The notes: generated from the letters alone by a model not told the origin. A stretch of 64,000 nt of DNA from Streptomyces cellulosae (GCA_014655195.1 BNBH01000002.1:300671-364670); one strand, 5' to 3'; positions 27,235-35,744 are shown, counted from the stretch's first letter. Translations and numbers: made by a program.

Positions 27235-28728
27235 ATGGACCTCGAGACGTTCCGCAAGCTCGCCACCGACCGCCGGGTCATCCCGGTCACCCGCAAGCTC
27301 CTCGCCGACGGCGACACCCCGGTCGCGCTCTACCGCAAGCTCGCCGCCGAACGCCCCGGCACCTTCCTGCTGGAGTCGGCGGAGAACGGGCGCTCGTGGT
27401 CCCGCTACTCCTTCGTCGGCGTCCGCTCCGCCGCCACCCTCACCGAGCGCGACGGACAGGCCCACTGGGAGGGCACCCCGCCGGTCGGCGTGCCCGTCGA
27501 CGGCGACCCGCTCACCGCGCTGCGCGCCACCCTGCAGACCTTGCACACCCCGCGCGACCTCGCCCAGGACCTCGGCCTGCCGCCCTTCACCGGCGGCATG
27601 GTCGGCTACCTCGGCTACGACATCGTGCGCCGCCTGGAGAAGATCGGCCCCGGCGAGCGGGACGACCTGAAGCTCCCCGAGCTGACCATGCTGCTCACCA
27701 GCGACCTCGCCGTCATGGACCACTGGGAGGGCTCCGTCTGGCTGATCGCCAACGCGATCAACCACAACGACCTGGAGACCGGCGTCGACGAGGCCTACGC
27801 GGACGCCGTGGCCCGCCTCGACGCCATGGAGGCCGACCTCGCCCGCCCGGTCGCCCAGCCCCCGGCCGTGCTGCCCCCGTCCGAGCTGCCCGAGTACACC
27901 GCGCTGTGGGGCGGCCCCGACTTCCAGGCGGCCGTGGAGGACGTCAAGGAGCGCATCCGCGCCGGCGAGGCCTTCCAGGTCGTGCCCTCGCAGCGGTTCG
28001 AGACGCCCTGCACGGCGAGCGCCCTGGACGTCTACCGGGTGCTGCGCGCCACCAACCCGTCGCCGTACATGTACCTGTTCCGGTTCGACGGCTTCGACGT
28101 GGCCGGCTCGTCCCCCGAGGCGCTGGTGAAGGTCGAGGACGGGCGGGCGATGGTGCACCCCATCGCCGGCACCCGGCACCGCGGCGCCACCCCGCAGGAG
28201 GACCAGGCGCTCGCCGACGAGCTCCTCGCCGACCCCAAGGAACGCGCCGAGCACCTGATGCTCGTCGACCTCGGCCGCAACGACCTCGGCCGGGTCTGCG
28301 AGCCGGGCTCCGTCGAGGTCGTCGACTTCATGTCGATCGAGCGCTACTCGCACGTCATGCACATCGTCTCCACCGTCACCGGACGGGTCGCCGCCGACCG
28401 CACCGCCTTCGACGTGCTCACCGCCTGCTTCCCGGCCGGCACCCTCTCCGGCGCGCCCAAGCCCCGCGCGATGCAGATCATCGACGAGCTGGAGCCGTCC
28501 CGGCGCGGCCTGTACGGCGGCTGCGTCGGCTACCTCGACTTCGCCGGGGACTCCGACACGGCCATCGCCATCCGCACCGCCCTGCTGCGCGACGGCACCG
28601 CGTACGTGCAGGCCGGGGCGGGGATCGTGGCCGACTCCGACCCGGTCGCCGAGGACACCGAGTGCCGCAACAAGGCGGCCGCGGTGCTGCGCGCCGTGCA
28701 CACCGCGAACCGCCTGGGTGACGGCTGA
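27235..28728 (+). CDS. trpE: Anthranilate synthase component I
   Basis: The 497-residue chorismate-using subunit of anthranilate synthase. The N-domain carries FLLESAENGRSWSRYSF; LLES is the segment forming the Trp feedback site. The C-domain carries SPEALVKVEDG, HPIAGTRHRG, GRNDLGRVC and LSGAPKPRAMQIIDELE, ending with IRTALLRDG...QAGAGIVADSDP. Length is normal. The glutaminase trpG and trpD are not nearby. ATG 27235 is set by the TAGGGT box. TIGR02234 follows, as is usual in actinobacteria. Confidence 0.97.
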   Translation: MDLETFRKLATDRRVIPVTRKLLADGDTPVALYRKLAAERPGTFLLESAENGRSWSRYSFVGVRSAATLTERDGQAHWEGTPPVGVPVDGDPLTALRATLQTLHTPRDLAQDLGLPPFTGGMVGYLGYDIVRRLEKIGPGERDDLKLPELTMLLTSDLAVMDHWEGSVWLIANAINHNDLETGVDEAYADAVARLDAMEADLARPVAQPPAVLPPSELPEYTALWGGPDFQAAVEDVKERIRAGEAFQVVPSQRFETPCTASALDVYRVLRATNPSPYMYLFRFDGFDVAGSSPEALVKVEDGRAMVHPIAGTRHRGATPQEDQALADELLADPKERAEHLMLVDLGRNDLGRVCEPGSVEVVDFMSIERYSHVMHIVSTVTGRVAADRTAFDVLTACFPAGTLSGAPKPRAMQIIDELEPSRRGLYGGCVGYLDFAGDSDTAIAIRTALLRDGTAYVQAGAGIVADSDPVAEDTECRNKAAAVLRAVHTANRLGDG

Positions 28729-28766
28729 CACAGCCCCCCGGATGCCGCGCGGGCCGGGGTCCGGGC

Positions 28767-28772
28767 CATAGT
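28767..28772 (+). promoter_or_regulatory. Candidate -10 box (CATAGT) before the TIGR02234 gene
   Basis: CATAGT ends 7 nt before GTG 28780; no Shine-Dalgarno between. Suggests an internal, leaderless start after trpE. Confidence 0.4.
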
Positions 28773-28779
28773 GGAGGGC

Positions 28780-29412
28780 GTGACTGCCGTACCCAGCCCC
28801 CGTCCCGAGCCCGCCGGCCCCTCCCGGACCGGCCGTACGAGCCTCGCCGCCGCCCTGCTGAGCGGCGCCCTCGGCGCGGCCGTGACCCTGCTCGCCACCC
28901 GGCAGGAGTGGTCGGAGGGCACCGCGACGGTGGCCGGCGGCGCGTTCCCGCTGACCGCCAAGGGCAGTGACGTCACCGGCGTACCCGCCGCCCTGGCCGT
29001 CGTCGGGCTCGCCGCCCTGGTCGCCGTCTTCGCCGTGCGCCGCGCCGGACGGCTCGCCGTCTCCGCCGTACTGGCCCTCTCCGGGGCCGGCACGGTCGCC
29101 GCCGCGCTGCTCGGCGCGTCCGACTCCACCGCCCTCGACGAGAAGGCCGCCCAGGCCTCCGGGGACGCCTCCGCGACCGTCGGCGCCCTCTCCCACACCG
29201 CCTGGCCGTACGTCGCAGCCGTCGGCGGACTGCTGCTGCTGGCCGCCGGACTGCTCGCGCTGCGCTACGGACGCCTGTGGCCCGCCATGTCCGGCCGATA
29301 CGAGCGGGGCGGCGCCCCGCGTGCGCGCCGGCCGGCCGCTCCCGCCGACCCGGACCGCCCCGAGGAGCTGTGGAAGGCCCTCGACCGAGGTGAGGACCCC
29401 ACCGGCGCCTGA
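28780..29412 (+). CDS. TIGR02234 Trp-operon-associated membrane protein
   Basis: About 210 residues with four transmembrane helices (SLAAALLSGALGAAVTLLA, VPAALAVVGLAALVAVFAV and others). The conserved RQEW motif after helix 1 and the TAWPYVAAVGG region mark the actinobacterial Trp-associated family TIGR02234. A role in Trp transport or regulation is only suggested by genomic association. GTG 28780 is preferred over GTG 28771 because of the CATAGT box. The C-terminus is basic/Pro-rich and ends RPEELWKALDRGEDPTGA. Confidence 0.85.
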   Translation: MTAVPSPRPEPAGPSRTGRTSLAAALLSGALGAAVTLLATRQEWSEGTATVAGGAFPLTAKGSDVTGVPAALAVVGLAALVAVFAVRRAGRLAVSAVLALSGAGTVAAALLGASDSTALDEKAAQASGDASATVGALSHTAWPYVAAVGGLLLLAAGLLALRYGRLWPAMSGRYERGGAPRARRPAAPADPDRPEELWKALDRGEDPTGA

Positions 29413-29522
29413 ACCGCGCAACCCGCCCACGGCCGACCCCCGGCGCACGGCGGCCCGGCGTGTGCGGGACAATGGGGACGAGCGTCCCGCTCACCCACGC
29501 ACACGGCAACGAGGAGCAAGCA

Positions 29523-29774
29523 ATGGCGGGCAGCAGCCACGGTCACACCCCGGCCGCCTGGACCGGTGTCATCATCGCCTTCATCGGTTTCTGCGCCGCG
29601 GGCGCGTTCATGGTGATGGACCGGCCCGTGGGCTTCTGGGCCGGCATGGGCGTCGTCCTCCTCGGCGGCGTGGTCGGCGCCGTCATGCGCTCGATGGGCC
29701 TCGGCCAGCCGAAGAGCGACCACCCGGTGCACGCGACCACCGGCGACCGCGAGCCGGCCCGCGCCCAGGGCTGA
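29523..29774 (+). CDS. HGxxPAAW-motif small membrane protein
   Basis: An 83-residue protein with the name-giving N-terminal motif HGHTPAAW at residues 6-13. Two transmembrane helices follow (GVIIAFIGFCAAGAFMVM and GFWAGMGVVLLGGVVGAVM). The C-terminus is short and polar. ATG 29523 follows GAGGAG (spacing 7), and GACAAT at 29468-29473 is a plausible -10 box. It sits between trpE-TIGR02234 and DUF2752-trpC, as in other Streptomyces as far as I recall. Function unknown. Confidence 0.85.
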   Translation: MAGSSHGHTPAAWTGVIIAFIGFCAAGAFMVMDRPVGFWAGMGVVLLGGVVGAVMRSMGLGQPKSDHPVHATTGDREPARAQG

Positions 29775-29795
29775 GCCCCGCGGACCACTCCGTAC

Positions 29796-29830
29796 GGGGG
29801 CGGTGTCCGGCGTGAGCCGGGGCCGCCCCC
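29796..29830 (+). terminator. Terminator after the HGxxPAAW gene
   Basis: GGGGGCGG / CCGCCCCC outer stem with an inner CCGGC-GTGA-GCCGG hairpin, 21 nt after the stop. Confidence 0.65.
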
Positions 29831-29858
29831 GCGGTGTGTCCGGGGGACAATGCCTCCC

Positions 29859-30284
29859 GTGAACGCCCCGAGCCCCCACGCGGTCCCCGGCCGGGCGGCC
29901 CGGCTGGCCGCCCCCGCCGGCCTGCTCGCCGCCGTGGCCGCGGCCTTCGCCTACGTCGCCGCCGTCGACCCCAACGAACCCGGCCACTACCCGGTCTGCC
30001 CGCTGCTCGGCCTCACCGGCCTGTACTGCCCCGGCTGCGGCGGACTGCGCAGCGCCCACGCCGTCGCCCACGGCGACCTCGCCACCGCCCTCCAGGCCAA
30101 CGCACCCGCCGTCCTCGGCTATGGCGTCTTCGCCGTGCTGTGGACCGTCTGGGTGATCCGCGCGGCGCGCGGCCGGCCGACGCGGCTCGACCCGCCGCCC
30201 GCGGTGCTGTGGACGGCGGGCGGGCTGCTGCTGGTCTTCACGGTGCTGCGGAACACGCCGTTCGGCGGCTGGCTGCACCCGTGA
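29859..30284 (+). CDS. DUF2752 membrane protein
   Basis: A 141-residue protein with three transmembrane helices. The DUF2752 hallmark CPLLGLTGLYCPGCGGLRS (about residues 45-63) carries three cysteines and a GGxR turn. HAVAHGDLATALQANAPAVL follows. GTG 29859 lies 7 nt after GACAAT (29846-29851), so it is probably leaderless; an ATG 9 nt upstream is less likely. Function unknown; it precedes trpC by 118 nt. Confidence 0.85.
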   Translation: MNAPSPHAVPGRAARLAAPAGLLAAVAAAFAYVAAVDPNEPGHYPVCPLLGLTGLYCPGCGGLRSAHAVAHGDLATALQANAPAVLGYGVFAVLWTVWVIRAARGRPTRLDPPPAVLWTAGGLLLVFTVLRNTPFGGWLHP

Positions 30285-30351
30285 ACACCGCTGATCGTCC
30301 AGGTGCTGGACGCCGCGACAGCCGGATGCGGGGCATTCGCCCTGCTCCGGA

Positions 30352-30357
30352 TACCAT
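30352..30357 (+). promoter_or_regulatory. Candidate -10 box (TACCAT) for trpC
   Basis: TACCAT lies 46 nt before GTG 30403, leaving room for a short leader with the CAGGAAGGGGG ribosome site. No good -35 is visible. Confidence 0.35.
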
Positions 30358-30402
30358 CGCAGGGACCAGCCAAGCCCGACCGTCAGGAAGGGGGCCGCTC
30401 GC

Positions 30403-31209
30403 GTGAGTGTGCTCGACGAGATCATCGACGGAGTCCGTGCCGACCTCGCGGAGCGGCAGGCGCGCGTCAGCCTCGACGAGCTCAAGGAGCGCGCGGCCAA
30501 GGCCCCCGCCGCCAAGGACGGCGTCGCCGCCCTGCGCGGTGACGGCGTCAAGGTGATCTGCGAGGTCAAGCGCTCCAGCCCGTCCAAGGGCGCGCTCGCC
30601 GCGATCGCCGACCCGGCAGGCCTCGCCGCCGACTACGAGGCGGGCGGCGCCGCCGTCATCTCGGTCCTCACGGAGCAGCGCCGCTTCGGCGGTTCGCTGG
30701 CCGACCTGGAGGCCGTCCGCGCCCGGGTGGACATCCCCGTGCTGCGCAAGGACTTCATCGTCACGTCGTACCAGCTCTGGGAGGCCCGCGCGTACGGCGC
30801 CGACCTGGCGCTGCTGATCGTGGCCGCCCTGGAGCAGTCGGCCCTGGAGTCGCTCATCGAGCGCGCCGAGTCCATCGGTCTCACCCCGCTGGTCGAGGTG
30901 CACGACGAGGACGAGGTGGAGCGGGCGGTCGACGCCGGCGCCAAGGTCATCGGCGTCAACGCGCGCAACCTCAAGACCCTCGAGGTCGACCGCGGCACCT
31001 TCGAGCGGGTCGCTCCCGAGATCCCGGCGCACCTCGTCAAGGTCGCCGAGTCCGGCGTGCGCGGCCCGCACGACCTGATCGCCTACGCCAACGCGGGCGC
31101 GGACGCCGTCCTGGTCGGCGAGTCCCTGGTGACCGGCAAGGACCCGAAGACGGCGGTCGCCGACCTGGTGGCGGCCGGCGAGCACCCGGCCCTCCGGCAC
31201 GGCCGCTGA
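30403..31209 (+). CDS. trpC: Indole-3-glycerol phosphate synthase
   Basis: A 268-residue (beta/alpha)8 enzyme closing the indole ring. It shows [15 protein letters not shown] with the catalytic Lys, [40 protein letters not shown] and [10 protein letters not shown] with the phosphate loop. GTG 30403 follows a purine-rich GGAAGGGGG. It is separate from trpE and begins the trpC-M-B-A group. Confidence 0.98.
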   Translation: MSVLDEIIDGVRADLAERQARVSLDELKERAAKAPAAKDGVAALRGDGVKVICEVKRSSPSKGALAAIADPAGLAADYEAGGAAVISVLTEQRRFGGSLADLEAVRARVDIPVLRKDFIVTSYQLWEARAYGADLALLIVAALEQSALESLIERAESIGLTPLVEVHDEDEVERAVDAGAKVIGVNARNLKTLEVDRGTFERVAPEIPAHLVKVAESGVRGPHDLIAYANAGADAVLVGESLVTGKDPKTAVADLVAAGEHPALRHGR

Positions 31210-31217
31210 GACCTCGC

Positions 31218-31223
31218 TAGGCT
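31218..31223 (+). promoter_or_regulatory. -10 box (TAGGCT) of leaderless trpM
   Basis: TAGGCT ends 8 nt before ATG 31232, 9 nt after the trpC stop; no Shine-Dalgarno between. It provides an internal promoter within the trp group. Confidence 0.6.
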
Positions 31224-31231
31224 GACCCCCG

Positions 31232-31423
31232 ATGACGCTCTCCCGACTCGCCCGAGGCTGCAGGCCCCGCGGCTGCCGAGCCCCGGCCCGCCGGGTCCAC
31301 GGCCGCAGGGTCCGCTACGTCATCGGCGACGAACCGGGCCAGGTGAACGGCAGACGATGGCAGCGCCCCGACAGGGGCGCGGGGAACTGCGCGACCGGCC
31401 ACAACGGACCCGAAGCGGCCTGA
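31232..31423 (+). CDS. trpM: Tryptophan biosynthesis modulator TrpM
   Basis: A 63-residue, Arg/Cys-rich protein between trpC and trpB, the position of TrpM, a small protein reported to modulate Trp synthesis and development in S. coelicolor. The first 44 residues carry the conserved-looking core ([32 protein letters not shown]). The rest, from about residue 45 ([12 protein letters not shown]...), is read from a dispersed intergenic repeat and is probably not conserved. ATG is set by the TAGGCT box. Only one Trp codon is present, so it is not a classical attenuation leader. Confidence 0.82.
   Translation: MTLSRLARGCRPRGCRAPARRVHGRRVRYVIGDEPGQVNGRRWQRPDRGAGNCATGHNGPEAA
31363..31392 (-). repeat. 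Inverted copy of the dispersed repeat, with hairpin
   Basis: GCGCCCC-GACA-GGGGCGC (31363-31380) runs into GGGGAACTGCGC, the reverse complement of the GCGCAGTTCCCC unit at 17799-18055. It is in frame inside trpM. Confidence 0.75.
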
Positions 31424-31429
31424 CGACCT

Positions 31430-31500
31430 CCGCCCTTCCAGGGCGCGGGGCTCTGCCGATCTGCGGCTCCGCCGCGTGGGCGCGACAAGCCGCAAAGGGC
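31430..31500. repeat. Second type of dispersed intergenic repeat between trpM and trpB
   Basis: A block with nested hairpins: TGCGGCT (31462-31468) pairs with AGCCGCA (31489-31495), and GCGGC-TCC-GCCGC lies within. I recall near-identical sequence (GGCTCTGCCGATCTGCGGCT) in many Streptomyces intergenic regions beside the GCGCAGTTCCCC repeat. It has no coding function I can see. Confidence 0.6.
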
Positions 31501-31571
31501 CCGCACGCGCACAGAAACCCCGCCCCCACGGCGCTCGTGTCGTCCACACACTCACCGTGAGGTACACCTTC

Positions 31572-32855
31572 ATGCCCAGCACCTTCTTCGTCCCCGACCC
31601 GGAGGGCCGAACCCCCTCCACGGAGGGCTACTTCGGCGCCTTCGGCGGCAAGTTCATCCCGGAGGCCCTCGTCGCCGCCGTCGACGAGGTCGCCGTCGAG
31701 TACGACAAGGCCAAGCACGATCCCGAGTTCGCCCGCGAGCTCGACGACCTCCTGGCCCACTACACCGGCCGCCCCAGCGCCCTCACGGAGGTCCCCCGCT
31801 TCGCCGAGCACGCCGGCGGCGCCCGGATCTTCCTCAAGCGCGAGGACCTCAACCACACCGGCTCCCACAAGATCAACAACGTGCTCGGCCAGGCCCTGCT
31901 GACCAAGCGCATGGGCAAGACCCGCGTCATCGCCGAGACCGGCGCGGGACAGCACGGCGTGGCCACCGCCACCGCCTGCGCCCTGTTCGGCCTGGAATGC
32001 ACCATCTACATGGGCGAGATCGACACCCGCCGCCAGGCCCTCAACGTGGCCCGCATGCGCATGCTCGGCGCCGAGGTCGTGGCCGTGAAGTCCGGCAGCC
32101 GCACCCTCAAGGACGCCATCAACGAGGCGTTCCGCGACTGGGTCGCCAACGTCGACCGCACCCACTACCTGTTCGGCACCGTCGCGGGACCGCACCCCTT
32201 CCCGGCGATGGTCCGCGACTTCCACCGCGTCATCGGCGTCGAGGCCCGCCGCCAGCTCCTGGAGCGCGCCGGACGCCTGCCCGACGCCGCGGTCGCCTGC
32301 GTCGGCGGCGGCTCCAACGCCATCGGCCTGTTCCACGCGTTCATCCCCGACGAGACCGTCCGCCTGATCGGCTGCGAGCCGGCCGGACACGGCATCGAGA
32401 CCGGCGAGCACGCCGCCACCCTCACCGCCGGCGAGCCCGGCATCCTGCACGGCTCCCGCTCCTACGTCCTGCAGGACGACGAGGGCCAGATCACCGAGCC
32501 GTACTCGATCTCCGCGGGCCTGGACTACCCGGGCATCGGCCCCGAGCACGCGTACCTCAAGGACAGCGGCCGCGGCGAGTACCGCGCGGTCACCGACGAC
32601 GCCGCCATGCAGGCCCTGCGCCTGCTGTCGCGCACCGAGGGCATCATCCCGGCCATCGAGTCCGCGCACGCCCTCGCAGGCGCCCTGGAGGTCGGCAAGG
32701 AGCTGGGCAAGGACGGGCTGATCGTCGTCAACCTGTCCGGGCGCGGCGACAAGGACATGGACACCGCGGCCCGCTACTTCGGGCTGTACGACACGGACGC
32801 CGAGGTCGAGGAGAACGCCTCCGGCACCGCCGAGATCGAGGGGGACGCCAAGTGA
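31572..32855 (+). CDS. trpB: Tryptophan synthase beta chain
   Basis: The 427-residue PLP enzyme joining indole to serine. It shows [28 protein letters not shown] with the PLP lysine, [25 protein letters not shown] and the C-terminal [10 protein letters not shown]. It carries a ~25-residue acidic tail. ATG 31572 follows GAGGT. Its TGA overlaps the trpA GTG, so the alpha and beta subunits are made in step. Confidence 0.98.
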   Translation: MPSTFFVPDPEGRTPSTEGYFGAFGGKFIPEALVAAVDEVAVEYDKAKHDPEFARELDDLLAHYTGRPSALTEVPRFAEHAGGARIFLKREDLNHTGSHKINNVLGQALLTKRMGKTRVIAETGAGQHGVATATACALFGLECTIYMGEIDTRRQALNVARMRMLGAEVVAVKSGSRTLKDAINEAFRDWVANVDRTHYLFGTVAGPHPFPAMVRDFHRVIGVEARRQLLERAGRLPDAAVACVGGGSNAIGLFHAFIPDETVRLIGCEPAGHGIETGEHAATLTAGEPGILHGSRSYVLQDDEGQITEPYSISAGLDYPGIGPEHAYLKDSGRGEYRAVTDDAAMQALRLLSRTEGIIPAIESAHALAGALEVGKELGKDGLIVVNLSGRGDKDMDTAARYFGLYDTDAEVEENASGTAEIEGDAK

Positions 32856-33667
32856 GCGGGAACGTGCGGCTGCTGAGCGACACCCTCGCCGCGGCGAAGG
32901 AGGAGGGCCGCTCCGCCCTCATCGCCTACCTCCCGGCCGGGTTCCCGACCGTGGACGGCGGCATCGAGGCGGTCAAGGCGGCGATCGAGGGCGGCGCCGA
33001 CGTCGTCGAGGTGGGGCTGCCGCACAGCGACCCCGTCCTGGACGGCCCGGTCATCCAGACCGCCGACGACATCGCCCTGCGCGGCGGGGTGCGCATCGCC
33101 GACGTGATGCGCACGGTGCGCGAGGCCCACGCGGCCACGGGCGCGCCGATCCTCGTGATGACCTACTGGAACCCGATCGACCGCTACGGCGTGGAGCGGT
33201 TCACCGCCGAGCTGGCGGAGGCCGGGGGCGCCGGGTGCATCCTGCCCGACCTGCCGGTCCAGGAGTCCGCGCTGTGGCGCGAGCACGCCGAGAAGCACGG
33301 GCTCGCCACGGTCTTCGTGGTCGCGCCCAGCAGCAAGGACGAGCGGCTCGCCGAGATCACCGCGGCCGGCAGCGGCTTCGTCTACGCCGCCTCCCTCATG
33401 GGCGTCACCGGCACCCGTGAGTCGGTCAGCTCGCAGGCCGAGGACCTGGTGCGGCGCACCCGCGCCACCACCGACGTCCCCGTCTGCGTCGGCCTCGGCG
33501 TCTCCAACCCGGCGCAGGCCGCGGAGGTCGCCCGGTTCGCCGACGGGGTGATCGTCGGCTCCGCCTTCGTGAAGCGGATGCTGGACGCGCCCGACGACGC
33601 CGCGGGCGTCGAGGCGGTCCGCGACCTCGCCGGTGAGCTGGCCAAGGGCGTGCGCGGACAGGTGTGA
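32852..33667 (+). CDS. trpA: Tryptophan synthase alpha chain
   Basis: The 271-residue (beta/alpha)8 subunit cleaving indoleglycerol phosphate. Catalytic Glu is in [20 protein letters not shown], with the usual PYSDP replaced by PHSDP; catalytic Asp is in [22 protein letters not shown] and [10 protein letters not shown] form the phosphate site. GTG 32852 overlaps the trpB stop (GTGA). Two strong hairpins follow. Confidence 0.98.
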   Translation: MSGNVRLLSDTLAAAKEEGRSALIAYLPAGFPTVDGGIEAVKAAIEGGADVVEVGLPHSDPVLDGPVIQTADDIALRGGVRIADVMRTVREAHAATGAPILVMTYWNPIDRYGVERFTAELAEAGGAGCILPDLPVQESALWREHAEKHGLATVFVVAPSSKDERLAEITAAGSGFVYAASLMGVTGTRESVSSQAEDLVRRTRATTDVPVCVGLGVSNPAQAAEVARFADGVIVGSAFVKRMLDAPDDAAGVEAVRDLAGELAKGVRGQV

Positions 33668-33673
33668 CGGCAC

Positions 33674-33697
33674 CGGCCCGCCGCCCGCGGCGGGCCG
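33674..33697 (+). terminator. Terminator after trpA (hairpin 1)
   Basis: Perfect 10-bp stem CGGCCCGCCG / CGGCGGGCCG with a CCCG loop, 6 nt after the trpA stop. Confidence 0.75.
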
Positions 33698-33727
33698 TCG
33701 GGGTCCCTCGTACGGGTGGACCTGGGA

Positions 33728-33754
33728 CCGGGGAGGCGCTGGGCGCCTCCCCGG
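33728..33754 (+). terminator. Second hairpin between trpA and the DsbA-like gene
   Basis: Perfect 12-bp stem CCGGGGAGGCGC / GCGCCTCCCCGG with a TGG loop, then TTCGTTCT. It ends only 15 nt before GTG 33770, so it may act as a terminator for trp or as a 5' structure of the next mRNA. Confidence 0.65.
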
Positions 33755-33769
33755 TTCGTTCTGCGGGGT

Positions 33770-34546
33770 GTGAGCGACAAGAACCGTGAGGGAAAGCGCA
33801 CCGCCCGCGAGCGGCTGGCGGCAGAGCGCGAGAAGCAGAAGACGGCGGAGAGGCGGCGCCGCACCCTGATCGTGGGCGCGAGCGTGGTCTGTGTCCTGGG
33901 ACTCGCGGCGGTGATCGGCGTCGTCGCGGCCAACTCCGGCGGTGACGACGAGAGCAAGGCGTCCGGCCCGGTCGTGGCGCCCTCGGGGGCCCAGGGCAAG
34001 GACGGCCTGGCCATCCCGGTCGGCAAGGAGGACGCCAAGGCCACCCTCACGGTGTGGGAGGACTTCCGCTGCCCCGCCTGCAAGTCCTTCGAGGAGACCT
34101 ACCGCTCGACGCTGAACGAGCTGACCGAGGCCGGCAAGCTCAAGGTCGAGTACCACCTGGTCACGCTGATCGACGGCGGCCTCGGCGGCAGCGGCTCGCT
34201 GAGCGCGGCCAACGCCGCCGCGTGCGCCCAGGACGCGGGGAAGTTCACCGCGTACCACGACGTGCTGTTCGAGAACCAGCCGATGGAGAGCGACGACGCC
34301 TTCTCGAGCGACGACAAGCTGTTCGACCTGGCCAGCAAGGTCGACGGCCTCGACACCCCCGAGTTCCGCACGTGTGTCGAGGACGGCACGCACGACAGCT
34401 GGGTGGTCAAGTCCAACGAGGCCTTCCAGAAGGGCGGCTTCAGCGGCACCCCGACGGTGCTGTTCGAGGGGCAGAACATCTACCAGGACCGCTCCATGAC
34501 CCCCGAGAAGTTCAAGGAGATGGTCGAGAAGGCCGACAAGTCCTAG
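33770..34546 (+). CDS. Membrane-anchored DsbA-like thioredoxin-fold protein
   Basis: A 258-residue paralogue of the 2615-3427 protein. It has a basic N-terminus (KNREGKRTARERLAAER), one transmembrane helix (about residues 34-53) and a polar linker. The DsbA domain contains CPAC in WEDFRCPACKSFEET and the cis-Pro loop SGTPTVLFEG. It should catalyse thiol-disulfide exchange outside the membrane. GTG 33770 is the natural start (VSDKNRE); a longer frame from 33716 would read through the hairpin. lgt follows by 86 nt, so both act on exported proteins. Confidence 0.88.
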   Translation: MSDKNREGKRTARERLAAEREKQKTAERRRRTLIVGASVVCVLGLAAVIGVVAANSGGDDESKASGPVVAPSGAQGKDGLAIPVGKEDAKATLTVWEDFRCPACKSFEETYRSTLNELTEAGKLKVEYHLVTLIDGGLGGSGSLSAANAAACAQDAGKFTAYHDVLFENQPMESDDAFSSDDKLFDLASKVDGLDTPEFRTCVEDGTHDSWVVKSNEAFQKGGFSGTPTVLFEGQNIYQDRSMTPEKFKEMVEKADKS

Positions 34547-34632
34547 GGGGTCGCCTCCCCGGGGCCTGTTATGGAGCCGTAGCCGGGCTGCCTGCCGCGC
34601 GGGCGGTCCGGCACGGTAGCGTCGGTCCTGCC

Positions 34633-35724
34633 ATGGAACTTGCCTACATTCCCAGCCCGTCGAGCGGGGTGCTGTACCTCGGCCCCGTTCCGCTGCGCGG
34701 CTACGCGTTCTGCATCATCATCGGCGTCTTCGTTGCCGTCTGGCTCGGCAACAAGCGCTGGATCGCCCGGGGCGGGCGGGCCGGCACGGTGGCGGACATC
34801 GCTGTCTGGGCCGTGCCGTTCGGCCTGGTCGGCGGCCGGCTCTACCACGTGATCACGGACTACCAGCTGTACTTCAGCGAGGGCCGTGACTGGGTGGACG
34901 CCTTCAAGATCTGGGAGGGCGGCCTCGGCATCTGGGGCGCCATCGCCCTGGGCGCGCTCGGTGCGTGGATCGGCTGCCGCCGCCGCGGTATCCCGCTGCC
35001 CGCGTACGCCGACGCCATCGCCCCCGGCATCGCGATCGCCCAGGCCATCGGCCGCTGGGGCAACTGGTTCAACCAGGAGCTCTACGGACGGGAGACCGAC
35101 CTGCCGTGGGCCGTGGAGATCACCTCCTCCGCCGACGGCCGGATGCCGGGCACCTACCACCCGACCTTCCTGTACGAGTCGCTGTGGTGCATCGGCGTGG
35201 CGCTGCTGGTGATCTGGGCCGACCGGCGCTTCAACCTGGGCCACGGCCGCGCCTTCGCGCTGTACGTCGCCGGGTACTGCGCGGGCCGCTTCTGGATCGA
35301 GTACATGCGGGTCGACGAGGCCCACCACATCCTCGGCCTGCGGCTGAACAACTGGACGGCGGTCCTGGTCTTCCTGCTGGCGGTGCTCTACATCGTGCTG
35401 TCCGCGCGGAAGCGTCCGGGCAGGGAGGCCGTGGTCGAGCCGGGCGCCGGCGACGGCGAGGGCCCGGCGGCCGACGCGAAGACGGCCGACGGAAAGACGA
35501 CCGACGGCGACGCGACCGAGAAGGACGCCTCTGCCGAGGAGGCCTCCGCCGAGGACGCGGCGACGGACGACGCCACGGACACCGACCACTCCGGGAACCC
35601 GGGGAAGCTCGACAAGCCCGGGAAGCTCGACAAGTCCGGGAAGCCCGAGGCGTCCGCCGAGCCGGAGGCCGCCGAGGAGCCGGAGGAGTCCAGGGACGGG
35701 GCCGGGTCGGCCAAGAAGGCCTGA
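34633..35724 (+). CDS. lgt: Prolipoprotein diacylglyceryl transferase
   Basis: A 363-residue membrane enzyme that attaches diacylglycerol to the lipobox cysteine of prolipoproteins. It has seven helices over residues 1-255. The Lgt signature is AIAQAIGRWGNWFNQELYG, with GGRLYHVITDY and PTFLYESLW also conserved. A long C-terminal tail (about residues 265-363) is low-complexity: acidic Ala/Glu/Asp runs then repeats of GKLDKPGKLDKSGKPE. Such tails are known in actinobacterial Lgt. ATG 34633; TAGCGT at 34617 may be its -10 box. Confidence 0.96.
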   Translation: MELAYIPSPSSGVLYLGPVPLRGYAFCIIIGVFVAVWLGNKRWIARGGRAGTVADIAVWAVPFGLVGGRLYHVITDYQLYFSEGRDWVDAFKIWEGGLGIWGAIALGALGAWIGCRRRGIPLPAYADAIAPGIAIAQAIGRWGNWFNQELYGRETDLPWAVEITSSADGRMPGTYHPTFLYESLWCIGVALLVIWADRRFNLGHGRAFALYVAGYCAGRFWIEYMRVDEAHHILGLRLNNWTAVLVFLLAVLYIVLSARKRPGREAVVEPGAGDGEGPAADAKTADGKTTDGDATEKDASAEEASAEDAATDDATDTDHSGNPGKLDKPGKLDKSGKPEASAEPEAAEEPEESRDGAGSAKKA

Positions 35725-35744
35725 CCGCCCGCCGTACGCATGCC

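Noticed and set aside
31232..31423. trpM as a Trp attenuation leader peptide
   Set aside because: It has only one Trp codon and no antiterminator/terminator pair tied to it; the protein resembles TrpM instead.
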